DNA from: Belliella pelovolcani
GTDB taxonomy: Bacteria; Bacteroidota; Bacteroidia; Cytophagales; Cyclobacteriaceae
DNA: 64,000 bases
Direction: 5' to 3'
Assembly: GCF_900156785.1 (NCBI RefSeq)
Contig: NZ_FTOP01000001.1
Location: forward strand, 124,001-188,000
Within the stretch, counting starts at the first letter, position 1, and each line of letters starts with the position of its first letter. Below are positions 32,578 through 41,424 of the stretch, one piece after another. A program made the translations under genes and the position numbers. The notes under the pieces were generated by a model. It was not told where the DNA came from. It did no database searches and saw nothing but the letters and a program-made list of their open reading frames with translations.

Positions 32578-33756
32578 ATGACAACCAACAAAGTATCTAC
32601 ACAACAGCCCAATAAGGCACTTTTCTTTTTGAAAATGCTCCTTGCCTTGTTGCTGTTCATGTTTGCCATAGACTTGTTGACAGTGTCTATGCTTCAGCTT
32701 AACAATGAGTTGGCCAAGGAGATTTTTCAAGCCACCAACAATCCTTTCGTAGGCCTTTTCATTGGCTTGCTGATGACTGCCCTGATTCAAAGCAGTTCCA
32801 CAGTGACTGCCATGATTGTTGCAGTCGTAGCTTCAGGCAATCTTTCATTGATGCAGGCAGTTCCACTCGTCATGGGAGCCAATATAGGGACCACCATCAC
32901 CAGTACCTTGGTTTCTTTTTCATTCATTATGAAAAAGGGAGAATTCAAAAAAGCACTATCAGCTGGCGTGCTGCATGATGTATTCAATATCATCACTGTA
33001 ATAATTCTATTTCCTTTAGAGTTCTACTTTGGATTTTTGAGCAGCTCAGCCATGTACATCACCAACACTTTTTTTGACTCTAATAATGATTTTGAAGGTC
33101 AGTATAAGTACAATGTCCTTTTTACAAGGCCCTTATCACTGTGGGTGGTAGATTTTCTAAGACTACCGATCCTCGCATTGATTTTTAGTGTATTACTGGT
33201 ATTTGGAGCTATCAAGTTACTATCTGTAACTGTCTTTCGTTCTTTCGTCTCTGATAACTATAAGAAAGTCAGCAAACATATTTTCAAATCCCCATTTGTT
33301 GCATTCATTTATGGTGTGTTTTTCACGGCTGCGGTTCAGTCTAGCACCGTCACCACTTCCTTGATCGTACCCGCAGTAGCCAATAGAAAAATCTCTTTAA
33401 TCAAAGTTTTCCCCTTTATTATTGGCGCCAATATAGGCACCACCATTACCGCAGTTATTGCTGCAATCTACAAGACTGAGGCAGCCATCAGCATTGCCAT
33501 TGTGCACGTACTTTTCAATTTCATCGGAGCCTTGGTGTTTATGCCTATTTCCTCAGTAAGGAACATCCCAGTAAAAATTGCCACATTCTTGGGTAAAGAG
33601 TCCGTCAAAACAAGGGTAGTTGGGTTTGCATATATTCTGCTCACCTTTTTTATCATTCCCTTTTTGTTGATCTATTTTAATAAAAACGAAGACATCTCTG
33701 CTTCACAGGCCAATCAGAAAAAAATCAATCAAACAGAAGCCCCAACAGAAAATTAA
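32578..33756 (+). CDS. Na/Pi cotransporter family protein
   Basis: A 392-residue membrane protein with the two inverted repeats of the Na/Pi (NptA, SLC34-like) family. The QSSS motifs appear as TALIQSSSTVTAMIVAV and AAVQSSTVTTSLIV, each followed by GANIGTTIT. Length is near the family's short form without the PhoU-like tail. It takes up phosphate with sodium. Its last four codon bases overlap the convergent deoC stop (33753-33756). Confidence 0.93.
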   Translation: MTTNKVSTQQPNKALFFLKMLLALLLFMFAIDLLTVSMLQLNNELAKEIFQATNNPFVGLFIGLLMTALIQSSSTVTAMIVAVVASGNLSLMQAVPLVMGANIGTTITSTLVSFSFIMKKGEFKKALSAGVLHDVFNIITVIILFPLEFYFGFLSSSAMYITNTFFDSNNDFEGQYKYNVLFTRPLSLWVVDFLRLPILALIFSVLLVFGAIKLLSVTVFRSFVSDNYKKVSKHIFKSPFVAFIYGVFFTAAVQSSTVTTSLIVPAVANRKISLIKVFPFIIGANIGTTITAVIAAIYKTEAAISIAIVHVLFNFIGALVFMPISSVRNIPVKIATFLGKESVKTRVVGFAYILLTFFIIPFLLIYFNKNEDISASQANQKKINQTEAPTEN

Positions 33757-34418
33757 TCCTGCTGGGCTTTTTGTTCCTTCACGATCTGTACACCAGAGCT
33801 TGTTCCAATTCGATCTGCTCCTGCTTCAATCAGAGCTTTGGCTTGCGCATAATTCTTAATACCTCCACTTGCTTTGATCCCCACATTGCTAGGTAGATTG
33901 GCACGCATCAAGGCGATATGTTCTACTTTTGCTCCTTCAGGAGCAAAGCCTGTTGAAGTTTTGACATAATCAACCCCTGCATCTCTACAAATCTCACAAG
34001 CTTGGATGATTTCGGAATCACTCAGATAAGCAGTCTCAATGATCACTTTGAGTATGCGCTCATGCTGATGACAAATATTGGCTAGCTTGGCCAGTTCTAT
34101 TTTTGGCCAGTTCATTCCCGCTTTGAAGGCAGTAAGAGACCAGACTACATCTATCTCATCAGCGCCGTCCCTAATAGCTAGCTCTGTTTCATGCGCCTTG
34201 GCCTCACTCATGTTATACCCTAGGGGAAAACCTACTACAGTAACCAATTGGATAGGCTCCTCTCCAATTTCTCTCTTAGCCTTCTTGACCCAAAATGGTG
34301 GCACGCAAATGCCTACAAAACCATAATCCTTTGCTTCTTGCACCAGGTTTTCGATGTCTGCATCCGTGGTCAGTGGCTTCAATACAGTCTGTTCAATATA
34401 TCGCTCAATGTTTTTCAT
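33753..34418 (-). CDS. deoC: Deoxyribose-phosphate aldolase
   Basis: A 221-residue class I aldolase. Splits 2-deoxyribose 5-phosphate into glyceraldehyde 3-phosphate and acetaldehyde. VIIETAYLSDSE and the Schiff-base lysine in VDYVKTSTGFAPEGA are clear, as is GIKASGGIKNYAQAKALIEAGADRIGTSSG. Its start overlaps the end of the upstream dehydrogenase-like gene by 14 bases, so the two are co-translated. Convergent with the Na/Pi gene, overlapping it by four bases. Confidence 0.95.
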   Translation of the reverse strand: MKNIERYIEQTVLKPLTTDADIENLVQEAKDYGFVGICVPPFWVKKAKREIGEEPIQLVTVVGFPLGYNMSEAKAHETELAIRDGADEIDVVWSLTAFKAGMNWPKIELAKLANICHQHERILKVIIETAYLSDSEIIQACEICRDAGVDYVKTSTGFAPEGAKVEHIALMRANLPSNVGIKASGGIKNYAQAKALIEAGADRIGTSSGVQIVKEQKAQQD

Positions 34419-35628
34419 TCCCTTGGCTATTTTCAGCTACAAATTCCTTCAAATATATAAACTCTAATGTCAAATCCCCTTCTTTGGCTATGGTAGCTTT
34501 TTCTATCATTTCCGATCTTGGCTTCATCAGCTCTGGGATGAAGTGCTTCATCAATTGTTCCCCAAAATCCTTAGAAGCGTCTCTAGGCAATTCGGTGGGT
34601 AAATTGTCAATAGCCATCACTGAAATACTTGTTTGCTTTCCAAATGGCGGCAGCTCTTCAAAGTGCTCCCTATCGATATCATAGACTGGATCTAATACTT
34701 TTGATGCGCGAATAGTAGTCGGTACAGAACCATGAATATCACAGGTAATATCTGCGATCACAGATATATTGAAATCATCAGAGTTGATGTCTTCAGGGCT
34801 AAAAAGCCTTGGAGCTCTATTATCCCAATAGGCCGCTGCCATCAAGATATCACTGACCTCTGCATATTTCAAGAAGTGACTTTCATACTTCTCTGGTTCA
34901 TGATAAAACTCACTCCTATCAAACCCCCCATCTGTCTTCCTTCTATTATAATGCGAGGATGATAGAACTGTAAAAACAGATTCTTCAAAATAAGCATTCA
35001 AAAAATCATGTGAATCCACCTGCTTCACTCCAGCCGTTTTGAGGACCTCCACCACCCCTTTTCCAACACGTCCAGTACCTGTCACTACAATTTTGATAGG
35101 TGGAAGCTGCACTTTACGTAGTTCCTTATCCAGCTCTTCTCTATCATAGCAATCGTAGGCTCGCTTGATTTCATATAGTCCCGACTTCTTTCCATAGGTC
35201 CAAAGACCATTGTAAGCACCGACAATCCCCGCCCAGCGTCCAAAAGCAACGACCCTTTCTCCCTGGGAGTTCTTGATCACTTCATAATCAATCAACTTGA
35301 TCTGCTTCTTGATGATTGCTTGAAGCAGTGCTCTATTGTAAGGTTGCTTCTTGATGGTATGAGAGAAAAACACATACGTCTTTTTATCTTTCAATTGAAC
35401 TATAGGAACTTCTTTGATCCCCATAAACACATCACAATCTTCAATATCATCTGTGACCGTAATCCCCCTTGACATATATTCTATATCTTCAAATGACCTG
35501 ACATCGGAGTGCTCCACTACTACTTCGAGCTGTGGATAGACGCGATGCAACTCCAAAATCTGTTCTGGCGTAAAGGCTACTCGCTTATCGGCTGGAATTT
35601 TCCCTTCCCTGATCAAGGCAATTTTCAT
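34405..35628 (-). CDS. Saccharopine/alanine dehydrogenase-like NAD(P)-binding protein
   Basis: A 407-residue protein. Residues ~1-150 resemble the AlaDh/PNT N-terminal domain (IALIREGKIPADKRVAFTPE, EDCDVFMGIKEVP), and residues ~170-300 are a Rossmann fold (IVVTGTGRVGKGVVEVL). The residues AYWDNRAPRLF and SVIADITCDIHGSVPTT occur in LYS1-type saccharopine dehydrogenases of Bacteroidota. The exact substrate is uncertain. It is the first gene of a pair with deoC. The link to nucleoside catabolism is unclear. Confidence 0.8.
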   Translation of the reverse strand: MKIALIREGKIPADKRVAFTPEQILELHRVYPQLEVVVEHSDVRSFEDIEYMSRGITVTDDIEDCDVFMGIKEVPIVQLKDKKTYVFFSHTIKKQPYNRALLQAIIKKQIKLIDYEVIKNSQGERVVAFGRWAGIVGAYNGLWTYGKKSGLYEIKRAYDCYDREELDKELRKVQLPPIKIVVTGTGRVGKGVVEVLKTAGVKQVDSHDFLNAYFEESVFTVLSSSHYNRRKTDGGFDRSEFYHEPEKYESHFLKYAEVSDILMAAAYWDNRAPRLFSPEDINSDDFNISVIADITCDIHGSVPTTIRASKVLDPVYDIDREHFEELPPFGKQTSISVMAIDNLPTELPRDASKDFGEQLMKHFIPELMKPRSEMIEKATIAKEGDLTLEFIYLKEFVAENSQGNEKH

Positions 35629-35873
35629 GACAAAAGATTTTTGAGTTCTAGTATAATCGTCTCAAATCGCTCATAAAAATAGCCCCTGCCAAAGTCATGG
35701 GCTAATAAAATCATCCATGGGTTCCATCTTAAATTCAAGGTCATAGTATTTGGGTTTTATGTTCAAAAGTAAGAAATGGTGATCCTAAGATCACATCTTG
35801 CCTTCCAACTTGAAGATAGAAATAAATAAACAAGTAAGATAAAAATCTCCAAGTATCTTAAACTCAAAAAGCA

Positions 35874-35904
35874 AAAAAGCAGCTAAATCAGCTGCTTTTT
35901 TTTG
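35874..35904 (-). terminator. Terminator of the FKBP operon
   Basis: Minus strand: AGCAGCT / AGCTGCT, 5-base loop, flanked by A and T runs, six bases after the stop of the last FKBP gene. Confidence 0.8.
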
Positions 35905-35910
35905 AATTGT

Positions 35911-36468
35911 TTAATCCAGTCCGAGAAAATCTACATCAAACCTGAGAACAGAGTTTGGAGGTATCCTTTCATTGGTATCAGAGTCCCTATAACCCAGAGG
36001 GGAAGGAATCAAAAGCACGGCTTTGGAACCAGATCTCAATCTTCTAAACCCAAAATTGAATCCAGGTATAGCTGACCCAGTACTATTTGGCCCAGGAATG
36101 GTGAAAAGAAACACAGTGTAGCTTCTATTATCATCGAAGATATCATTGGCTCTAGCTACATCTTCAATACTTGTGTCGAAAACTGATCCATCTAATAAAC
36201 TACCAATGTAATTCGTGTAAACAACACTATTGGATCCAGGCCTTGATCCTTCACCTTCTTCCTGTACAATAATCACGACCCCAGATGGATCGTGAATCCT
36301 GTAAAGGCTATCAATAGGAGTAGACAATAGATATTCATCTATTTTAACTCTATCAGCTGCTAGATTCCCATCAAAATCATACGTTGGACCGCCAAAAGGA
36401 TTTTGTTGATCGCAGGAAGCTAAAACCAATAAGGTTAATACAAAAATCAAACTGTATTTATTCATCAT
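35911..36468 (-). CDS. FKBP-type peptidyl-prolyl isomerase-like lipoprotein
   Basis: A 185-residue lipoprotein (LIFVLTLLVLASC). Residues ~60-185 form an FKBP domain: VVYTNYIGSLLDGSVFDTS, IPGFNFGFRRLRSGSKAVLL, and IPPNSVLRFDVDFLGL. The stretch between the strands is longer than in FKBP12 (about residues 105-128). The N-terminus is ambiguous: ATGs at 36477, 36468 and 36465 are all in frame; I chose 36468. The start lies two bases before the upstream gene's stop, so it is translationally coupled. Three of these genes lie in a row behind the NrnA-like gene. Confidence 0.85.
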   Translation of the reverse strand: MMNKYSLIFVLTLLVLASCDQQNPFGGPTYDFDGNLAADRVKIDEYLLSTPIDSLYRIHDPSGVVIIVQEEGEGSRPGSNSVVYTNYIGSLLDGSVFDTSIEDVARANDIFDDNRSYTVFLFTIPGPNSTGSAIPGFNFGFRRLRSGSKAVLLIPSPLGYRDSDTNERIPPNSVLRFDVDFLGLD

Positions 36469-36469
36469 T

Positions 36470-37027
36470 CTAATCATCAGATTCGTCTTCTTCTTCAAGG
36501 ATGGTAGGCAATAATTCAAGTTCAAAGATTAATGGAGTATTGCCACCGATTACAGGAGGGCTTCCCGCTCTTCCATAAGCATAAAGCGATGGAATAAAGG
36601 CTAGAATCTTGTCTCCAATATCCATTTTGGATACAGCAAAATCAAAACCTGGGATTACTGAACCTGCATTGAAGGTGTATGTCAACGGTTCATAGATTCT
36701 ATTGGCATTGAAAATATTATTTGCTTTTGCGACAGCTTCTTTAGAAGTATCGAAGACAACATTCTCAAGAAATTTTCCAACATAATCAACGGTCACACGC
36801 TGCCCGGGGACTGGCTTTACACCGCTTTCAGAAGTTTCCTTCCAAATGAATATAAAACCCAGACCAGGATCCCGCTCTTCCTTAACTCCAGTTACGTTAT
36901 TATCGGCGATGTATTTTTCAAATGCTTGTATCTCTCTTTGAAGAATCACATCTGCATTTTCCTGATCAGAAATACAACCTGTTGCTAACAGGAAAAATGA
37001 TAAAATTACAACGCTTAACCTTTTCAT
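36470..37027 (-). CDS. FKBP-type peptidyl-prolyl isomerase-like lipoprotein
   Basis: A 185-residue lipoprotein (lipobox LLATGC). FKBP-like core: GQRVTVDYVGKFLENVVFDT, GSVIPGFDFAVSKMDIGDKI, and GNTPLIFELELLP. Several active-site aromatics of FKBP12 are replaced, so it may bind rather than isomerise. The start is the ATG at 37027; a TTG nine bases earlier is in frame but unlikely. Nine bases after the upstream FKBP gene. Confidence 0.87.
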   Translation of the reverse strand: MKRLSVVILSFFLLATGCISDQENADVILQREIQAFEKYIADNNVTGVKEERDPGLGFIFIWKETSESGVKPVPGQRVTVDYVGKFLENVVFDTSKEAVAKANNIFNANRIYEPLTYTFNAGSVIPGFDFAVSKMDIGDKILAFIPSLYAYGRAGSPPVIGGNTPLIFELELLPTILEEEDESDD

Positions 37028-37036
37028 AAATTTCAA

Positions 37037-37966
37037 TTATTTAACATCCTTCACTTCTACGTCGAAGATCAAAACAGAGTTTGGCTTAATGATAGGACCT
37101 GACTGTCTGTCACCATACGCTAAGGTAGAAGGGATCAAGAACTTAGCTTTGGACCCATTTTTCAACAAGGCTAAACCCTCGTCCCATCCTGGAATCACTC
37201 TACCCATCCCTACTTGAACATCGATAGGCTCATATCCACCTCTTTGCTCATTGTAGATACCATTATCTTGGGCAATTTTTTCATTACTGGTATCGAATAG
37301 TGTACCATCCAAAAGGTATCCAGCATAATCTACCGCAGCAACTTGTCCTGCTTCAATCTGAGATCCGGTTCCTTCATTCTCTATGACGTAAAAAAGGCCT
37401 GATTCTGTCCTGTTCGCTTTCAAATTATTTTGCGCAATATAGTCCTCGATCAATTTTACATCAATTTCAAGCTGCTCTGCTGATTTCTCAGCTTGCTTTT
37501 TCATTTGAGCATCCTGCAAAGCAGTGAAATAAGCTTGAACACCCTCTTCATCCAGTACATCAAATACGCCAATTTGAATCTTTACCTTTGAATTTTCTTG
37601 GATAAATGGCGGAATATTAAACTCTCCAAATACTTTTACTGCTGGTGCTTCGAAGGAAATACTATCTCCTTTTCTCAACCCTAAGAAGATTTCATCCATA
37701 CCATTTGTAGCAACTGCAGAGTCATTATAAAGCATATAGCCAGGCTGCATTTGATCATAAGTAGAGATAAAGGTGGAATCATTTTCAGTCGCCACGATTA
37801 AGTTATAGAGCACATATTCTCCGTTTTTAGGATCTTCTTTTCCCTCCTTGATGTAAGTGTACTCTATGCCGTCAGATGTTGTTTTTTTGGTTTTGGTACA
37901 TGCTGACATGGATACTGCCGACGCTACTACTGCTGCTGACAATAAAAGGCTTTTAATTTTTTTCAT
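37037..37966 (-). CDS. FKBP-type peptidyl-prolyl isomerase lipoprotein, two-domain
   Basis: A 309-residue lipoprotein (SAVSMSAC). The N-terminal half (residues ~30-150) is a degenerate FKBP-like domain (EYVLYNLIVATENDSTFIST, GLRKGDSISF). The C-terminal half is a canonical one (VAAVDYAGYLLDGTLFDTS, VIPGWDEGLALLKNGSKAKF, LIPSTLAYGDR). It overlaps the NrnA-like gene by 14 bases (37953-37966), so the four genes form a single operon. Periplasmic or outer-membrane foldase is the likely role. Confidence 0.92.
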   Translation of the reverse strand: MKKIKSLLLSAAVVASAVSMSACTKTKKTTSDGIEYTYIKEGKEDPKNGEYVLYNLIVATENDSTFISTYDQMQPGYMLYNDSAVATNGMDEIFLGLRKGDSISFEAPAVKVFGEFNIPPFIQENSKVKIQIGVFDVLDEEGVQAYFTALQDAQMKKQAEKSAEQLEIDVKLIEDYIAQNNLKANRTESGLFYVIENEGTGSQIEAGQVAAVDYAGYLLDGTLFDTSNEKIAQDNGIYNEQRGGYEPIDVQVGMGRVIPGWDEGLALLKNGSKAKFLIPSTLAYGDRQSGPIIKPNSVLIFDVEVKDVK

Positions 37967-38996
37967 GGATGAGTTCTAATTGATTGTATAAAGTGTTTAT
38001 ATTTTCTTTGATTAATTGCTCAAATTTCTCTGTTGTCTCGCTCAATGTCAAGTCTGATTTTCCTCCAGATGCATTTTTATGGCCTCCACCATTGAAGTGC
38101 TCTTGGGCAAACTTATTGACCGCAACTTCCTCCACCGACCTAAAGGAAATCTTGATTCCGTCTTCACGCTCTGTGAATAAAGCTGCAATCTTGATCCCAT
38201 CTATGGAAAGGGCATAATTCACCAAGCCTTCTGTATCTCCTGTCTGAGAGGCATATTTTTTCAAATCCTTCTTTGAAATCGCAAAATACGCGATCCTTAA
38301 ATCTTGATTGATCACCAACCTACGTGAAATGGCAAAACCGATAAACTTCAGTCTATTCACACTATTGGTGTCATAAATCAACTTAGATATTTTGGTATTG
38401 TCAGCACCTAATTCGATCAGTTCAGCGGTGATAAGGTGAACATTCTTGGTTGTATTGGGATGTCTAAAACCTCCTGTATCAGTCATGATCCCTGCATACA
38501 GACAATCCGCAATATCAGCATCAAGCAGATCCTTATCTCCAAGTTCATCTACGATCAATTCATAAACCAACTCACAGGTAGCTGCTGCATCTGTACTCCA
38601 ATAGCTAAATTGACTGAAATCTTTGGGGTCTTGGTGATGGTCGATGTTGACGATATAAGCAGAAGAATTTTTGACATGGTCTTGCATGGACTGTAGCCTG
38701 CTAAGGCAAGAAAAATCAAGACAAAAAATGATTTCTGCTGCTTCTATTTTTTGGATAGCCTCCTTTTGACGGGATTTATCCTCGAAGTTAATGACCTCTT
38801 CGTTTCCTTTCATCCAATGTAGGAATGAGGGATAATCAGAAGGGGTGATGACTGTTACCTCGTGGCCTTTTTTGATCAGGTAATTTTTCAAACCCAAAGA
38901 CGAGCCCAGTGCATCTGCATCAGGCTTATGATGGGTGGTAATTACAATCTTGGCTGGGGAGGCGATTTTATTTTTGAATAACTCTAATGCTTGCAT
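37953..38996 (-). CDS. DHH-family phosphoesterase (NrnA-like oligoribonuclease)
   Basis: A 347-residue cytoplasmic protein. Residues ~15-160 form a DHH domain (TTHHKPDADALGSSLGL, FCLDFS, NIDHHQDP) and residues ~220-340 a DHHA1 domain ending in HFNGGGHKNASGG. The start is the ATG at 38996; a 24-residue in-frame extension is not family-like. Degrades oligoribonucleotides or dephosphorylates pAp. Divergent from ndk. Confidence 0.92.
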   Translation of the reverse strand: MQALELFKNKIASPAKIVITTHHKPDADALGSSLGLKNYLIKKGHEVTVITPSDYPSFLHWMKGNEEVINFEDKSRQKEAIQKIEAAEIIFCLDFSCLSRLQSMQDHVKNSSAYIVNIDHHQDPKDFSQFSYWSTDAAATCELVYELIVDELGDKDLLDADIADCLYAGIMTDTGGFRHPNTTKNVHLITAELIELGADNTKISKLIYDTNSVNRLKFIGFAISRRLVINQDLRIAYFAISKKDLKKYASQTGDTEGLVNYALSIDGIKIAALFTEREDGIKISFRSVEEVAVNKFAQEHFNGGGHKNASGGKSDLTLSETTEKFEQLIKENINTLYNQLELIHEKN

Positions 38997-39143
38997 TTTT
39001 AAGCTTTTGTCGATTCTCTTTGGAGAACACAGTCTGCAAAGGTCAGGATAATTTCTGAAAATTCCCAATACGGATAAGGGCTTAGAAATTAAACAGATAA
39101 CAGAGATTTCACAGGGATCATTCGGAACTTCATGGATTTCCCG

Positions 39144-39151
39144 TATTTTTG
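39144..39151 (+). promoter_or_regulatory. -7 element for ndk
   Basis: TATTTTTG matches TAnnTTTG; ndk starts 30 bases further on. A TTC/TTTCGG-type -33 region is weak. Confidence 0.5.
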
Positions 39152-39181
39152 CACCCTAATTCCAAAAACGATAAGTATACA

Positions 39182-39604
39182 ATGGCAACTAACAGAACTT
39201 TCACAATGATCAAGCCTGACGCTTTCGGCGCGGGAAATTCAGGTGCAATTTTAAAAATGATCGAAGAATCAGGTTTCAAAATCGTAGCTATGAAAGCTAC
39301 CAAATTGACTCCTGAATTGGCAGGTAAATTCTACGAGGTACACAAAGAGAGACCTTTCTACGCGGACCTTTGTGCATACATGTCTTCTGGACCTATCTTC
39401 GCTGCTATTCTTGAAAAAGACAATGCAGTAGAGGACTTCCGTAAATTGATCGGTGCGACCAACCCTGCTGATGCAGCGGAAGGAACGATCAGAAAAATCT
39501 TCGCTAAATCTATCGAAGCCAATGCCGTACACGGCTCTGACTCTGACGAAAATGCAGCGATCGAAGGAAACTTCTTTTTCAATCAGGCTGAGAGAGTACT
39601 TTAA
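39182..39604 (+). CDS. ndk: Nucleoside diphosphate kinase
   Basis: A 140-residue enzyme transferring phosphate between nucleoside triphosphates and diphosphates. The catalytic His117 sits in NAVHGSDS, and the family ends with [11 protein letters not shown]. The start is the ATG at 39182; a longer frame from 39149 is not family-like. Well-conserved, and probably highly expressed, with an optimal terminator downstream. Confidence 0.97.
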   Translation: MATNRTFTMIKPDAFGAGNSGAILKMIEESGFKIVAMKATKLTPELAGKFYEVHKERPFYADLCAYMSSGPIFAAILEKDNAVEDFRKLIGATNPADAAEGTIRKIFAKSIEANAVHGSDSDENAAIEGNFFFNQAERVL

Positions 39605-39623
39605 TTAGTCAATTTTGTAAATC

Positions 39624-39664
39624 AAAAAGCCCAGCTTCTGTTTCCAGAAGCTGGGCTTTTTTTT
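39624..39664 (+). terminator. Intrinsic terminator of ndk
   Basis: AAAGCCCAGCTTCTG / CAGAAGCTGGGCTTT, a 15-bp perfect stem with a 4-base loop, then a T run. Confidence 0.93.
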
Positions 39665-39774
39665 ATGAAAAACCATTCATTTTTTAAAATGAAACATTAT
39701 TATACGCTTTTTTACCAGTAAATCAATTCATTGGCTCATTCGGTTGCTAATGGTCAATACCTACATATATCCAA

Positions 39775-39825
39775 CCCGCCTGAGTCGGGCTAGTATCAAT
39801 TATATAACTTGTCCGCTGCGGCGGA
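39775..39825. repeat. Two small GC-rich hairpins
   Basis: CCCG / CGGG (39775-39789) and TCCGC / GCGGA (39812-39825). GC-rich against an A/T-rich background; probably a dispersed repeat between convergent genes. Confidence 0.45.
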
Positions 39826-39894
39826 TCGGAATTCGGGTAAATCGGATTTTTTAATATTACTGGCAAAGTTCCGTATATACATAAATTTTAATAT

Positions 39895-41421
39895 TCAATT
39901 ATCATCCTCATCAAAGTCATCTTCATCGGGTGCTCCAATATCGAACATGGAACTGAAGAGGTCTTTGAATTGCATGCCTGTATCCAGCAACTTCTTGCTC
40001 AGTTGGCTAAATTCGGCTAAGCCATGTAGCGCAAACTCCATAAAAAACTCTTTCTCTTTCTCATTGAGCTGATTCACTTGACTGGTGACAATCTCCTCAA
40101 GGCCTGGCACCTCCTGCAAGGCAGACTTGTAGGCCTTATCAGATTGAGAGGCGAGGATATCAAGGGTATTACCCTCTCCAAACCAAGACAATGGCAACAC
40201 ATAAGGATTGACCTCTTTGTCCTTTTTCTTTTGCTCTGGTGATGGAAAATAATCTACAAAGAGTGTTCTAATAGCTTTACCAATCAAATTATAAGCAACC
40301 AAGCCTGCACCTTCCTGCTCTCCCTCATAGACCAATTCTACTTTACCCGTTATAGCAGGAATGATCCCAATCAAATCTGAGATTCTAACAACTGTATTTT
40401 CTTCTTTATTTTTATACAGTCTTCTTTCAGCAGCTGAAATCAAGTTTTCGTAAGCCGAGATCGTCAACCTTGCCGAAACCCCACTCTTCTCATCCACATA
40501 CTCACTATGTCTTGCCTCTATCGCAATCTGCTCTATCAAATCCTTCATCAATTCAGGCACATGGATTTTGTCCAATGGCTTCCCGTCTAGCTTGGCTTCT
40601 TGGGCAGTAATTTGCTTCCCTATCTCGATTGTCTTCGGATAATGGGTGATGATCTGACTCTCTATCCTATCCTTCAATGGCGTCACGATGGATCCTCTGT
40701 TGGTATAATCCTCCGGATTGGCGGTAAAGACAAACTGAATATCCAAAGGCAACCTCAGCTTAAAGCCTCTGATCTGAATATCGCCTTCTTGCAAAATATT
40801 GAACAAGGCAACCTGAATCCTTGCTTGTAAGTCTGGCAGCTCATTGATTACAAAAATGGATCGATGTGATCGCGGCACCAAACCATAGTGAATCACTCGC
40901 TCGTCATTGTAGGAGAGCTTCATGGTAGCTGCCTTGATGGGGTCTACATCTCCGATCAAATCTGCCACAGAAACATCTGGCGTTGCTAGCTTCTCTGTGT
41001 ATCTGTCAGCTCTGTGCCACCAACTAATGGAAGTATGATCTCCCTTTTGCTTGATCAATTCTACCGAATAGGATGTCAACGGTGCCAATGGATCATCATT
41101 CAACTCTGAACCAGCCACAACAGGAACATATTCATCCAGGAGTGCGGTCATCATTCTAGCAATCCTTGTTTTGGCTTGCCCCCTGAGTCCAAGTAAGTTG
41201 ATATTGTGGCGGGACAAAATGGCTCGCTCTATATCAGGAATCACAGTATCTTCATAACCCCATATTCCTTCAAAAACGTTCTCTCCAGCACTGATCTTTT
41301 TGATCAGATTTTGCCTGAGTTCTTCTTTGATAGATTTTGATTCATAACCTGCTGCTTTGAGCTCTCCCAAAGTGCTAATCTTCAGCAAATCACTTGCTGC
41401 CATTTTATTATATGCTATCAT
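39895..41421 (-). CDS. MoxR/magnesium-chelatase-type AAA+ ATPase
   Basis: A 508-residue protein. Walker A-like GLRGQAKTR (~residue 78) and Walker B-like FVINELPDL, with sensor motifs (FTANPEDYTNRGSI) typical of the MgChelatase ChlI/MoxR clade. The C-terminal half is an all-helical extension ending in an acidic tail (DEDDFDEDDN). It precedes a VWA protein from the same operon, four bases upstream on the same strand. Such pairs act as metal-insertion or complex-assembly chaperones; the target is unknown. Starts at 41421 or 41403 are both possible. Confidence 0.9.
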   Translation of the reverse strand: MIAYNKMAASDLLKISTLGELKAAGYESKSIKEELRQNLIKKISAGENVFEGIWGYEDTVIPDIERAILSRHNINLLGLRGQAKTRIARMMTALLDEYVPVVAGSELNDDPLAPLTSYSVELIKQKGDHTSISWWHRADRYTEKLATPDVSVADLIGDVDPIKAATMKLSYNDERVIHYGLVPRSHRSIFVINELPDLQARIQVALFNILQEGDIQIRGFKLRLPLDIQFVFTANPEDYTNRGSIVTPLKDRIESQIITHYPKTIEIGKQITAQEAKLDGKPLDKIHVPELMKDLIEQIAIEARHSEYVDEKSGVSARLTISAYENLISAAERRLYKNKEENTVVRISDLIGIIPAITGKVELVYEGEQEGAGLVAYNLIGKAIRTLFVDYFPSPEQKKKDKEVNPYVLPLSWFGEGNTLDILASQSDKAYKSALQEVPGLEEIVTSQVNQLNEKEKEFFMEFALHGLAEFSQLSKKLLDTGMQFKDLFSSMFDIGAPDEDDFDEDDN

Positions 41422-41424
41422 TTC

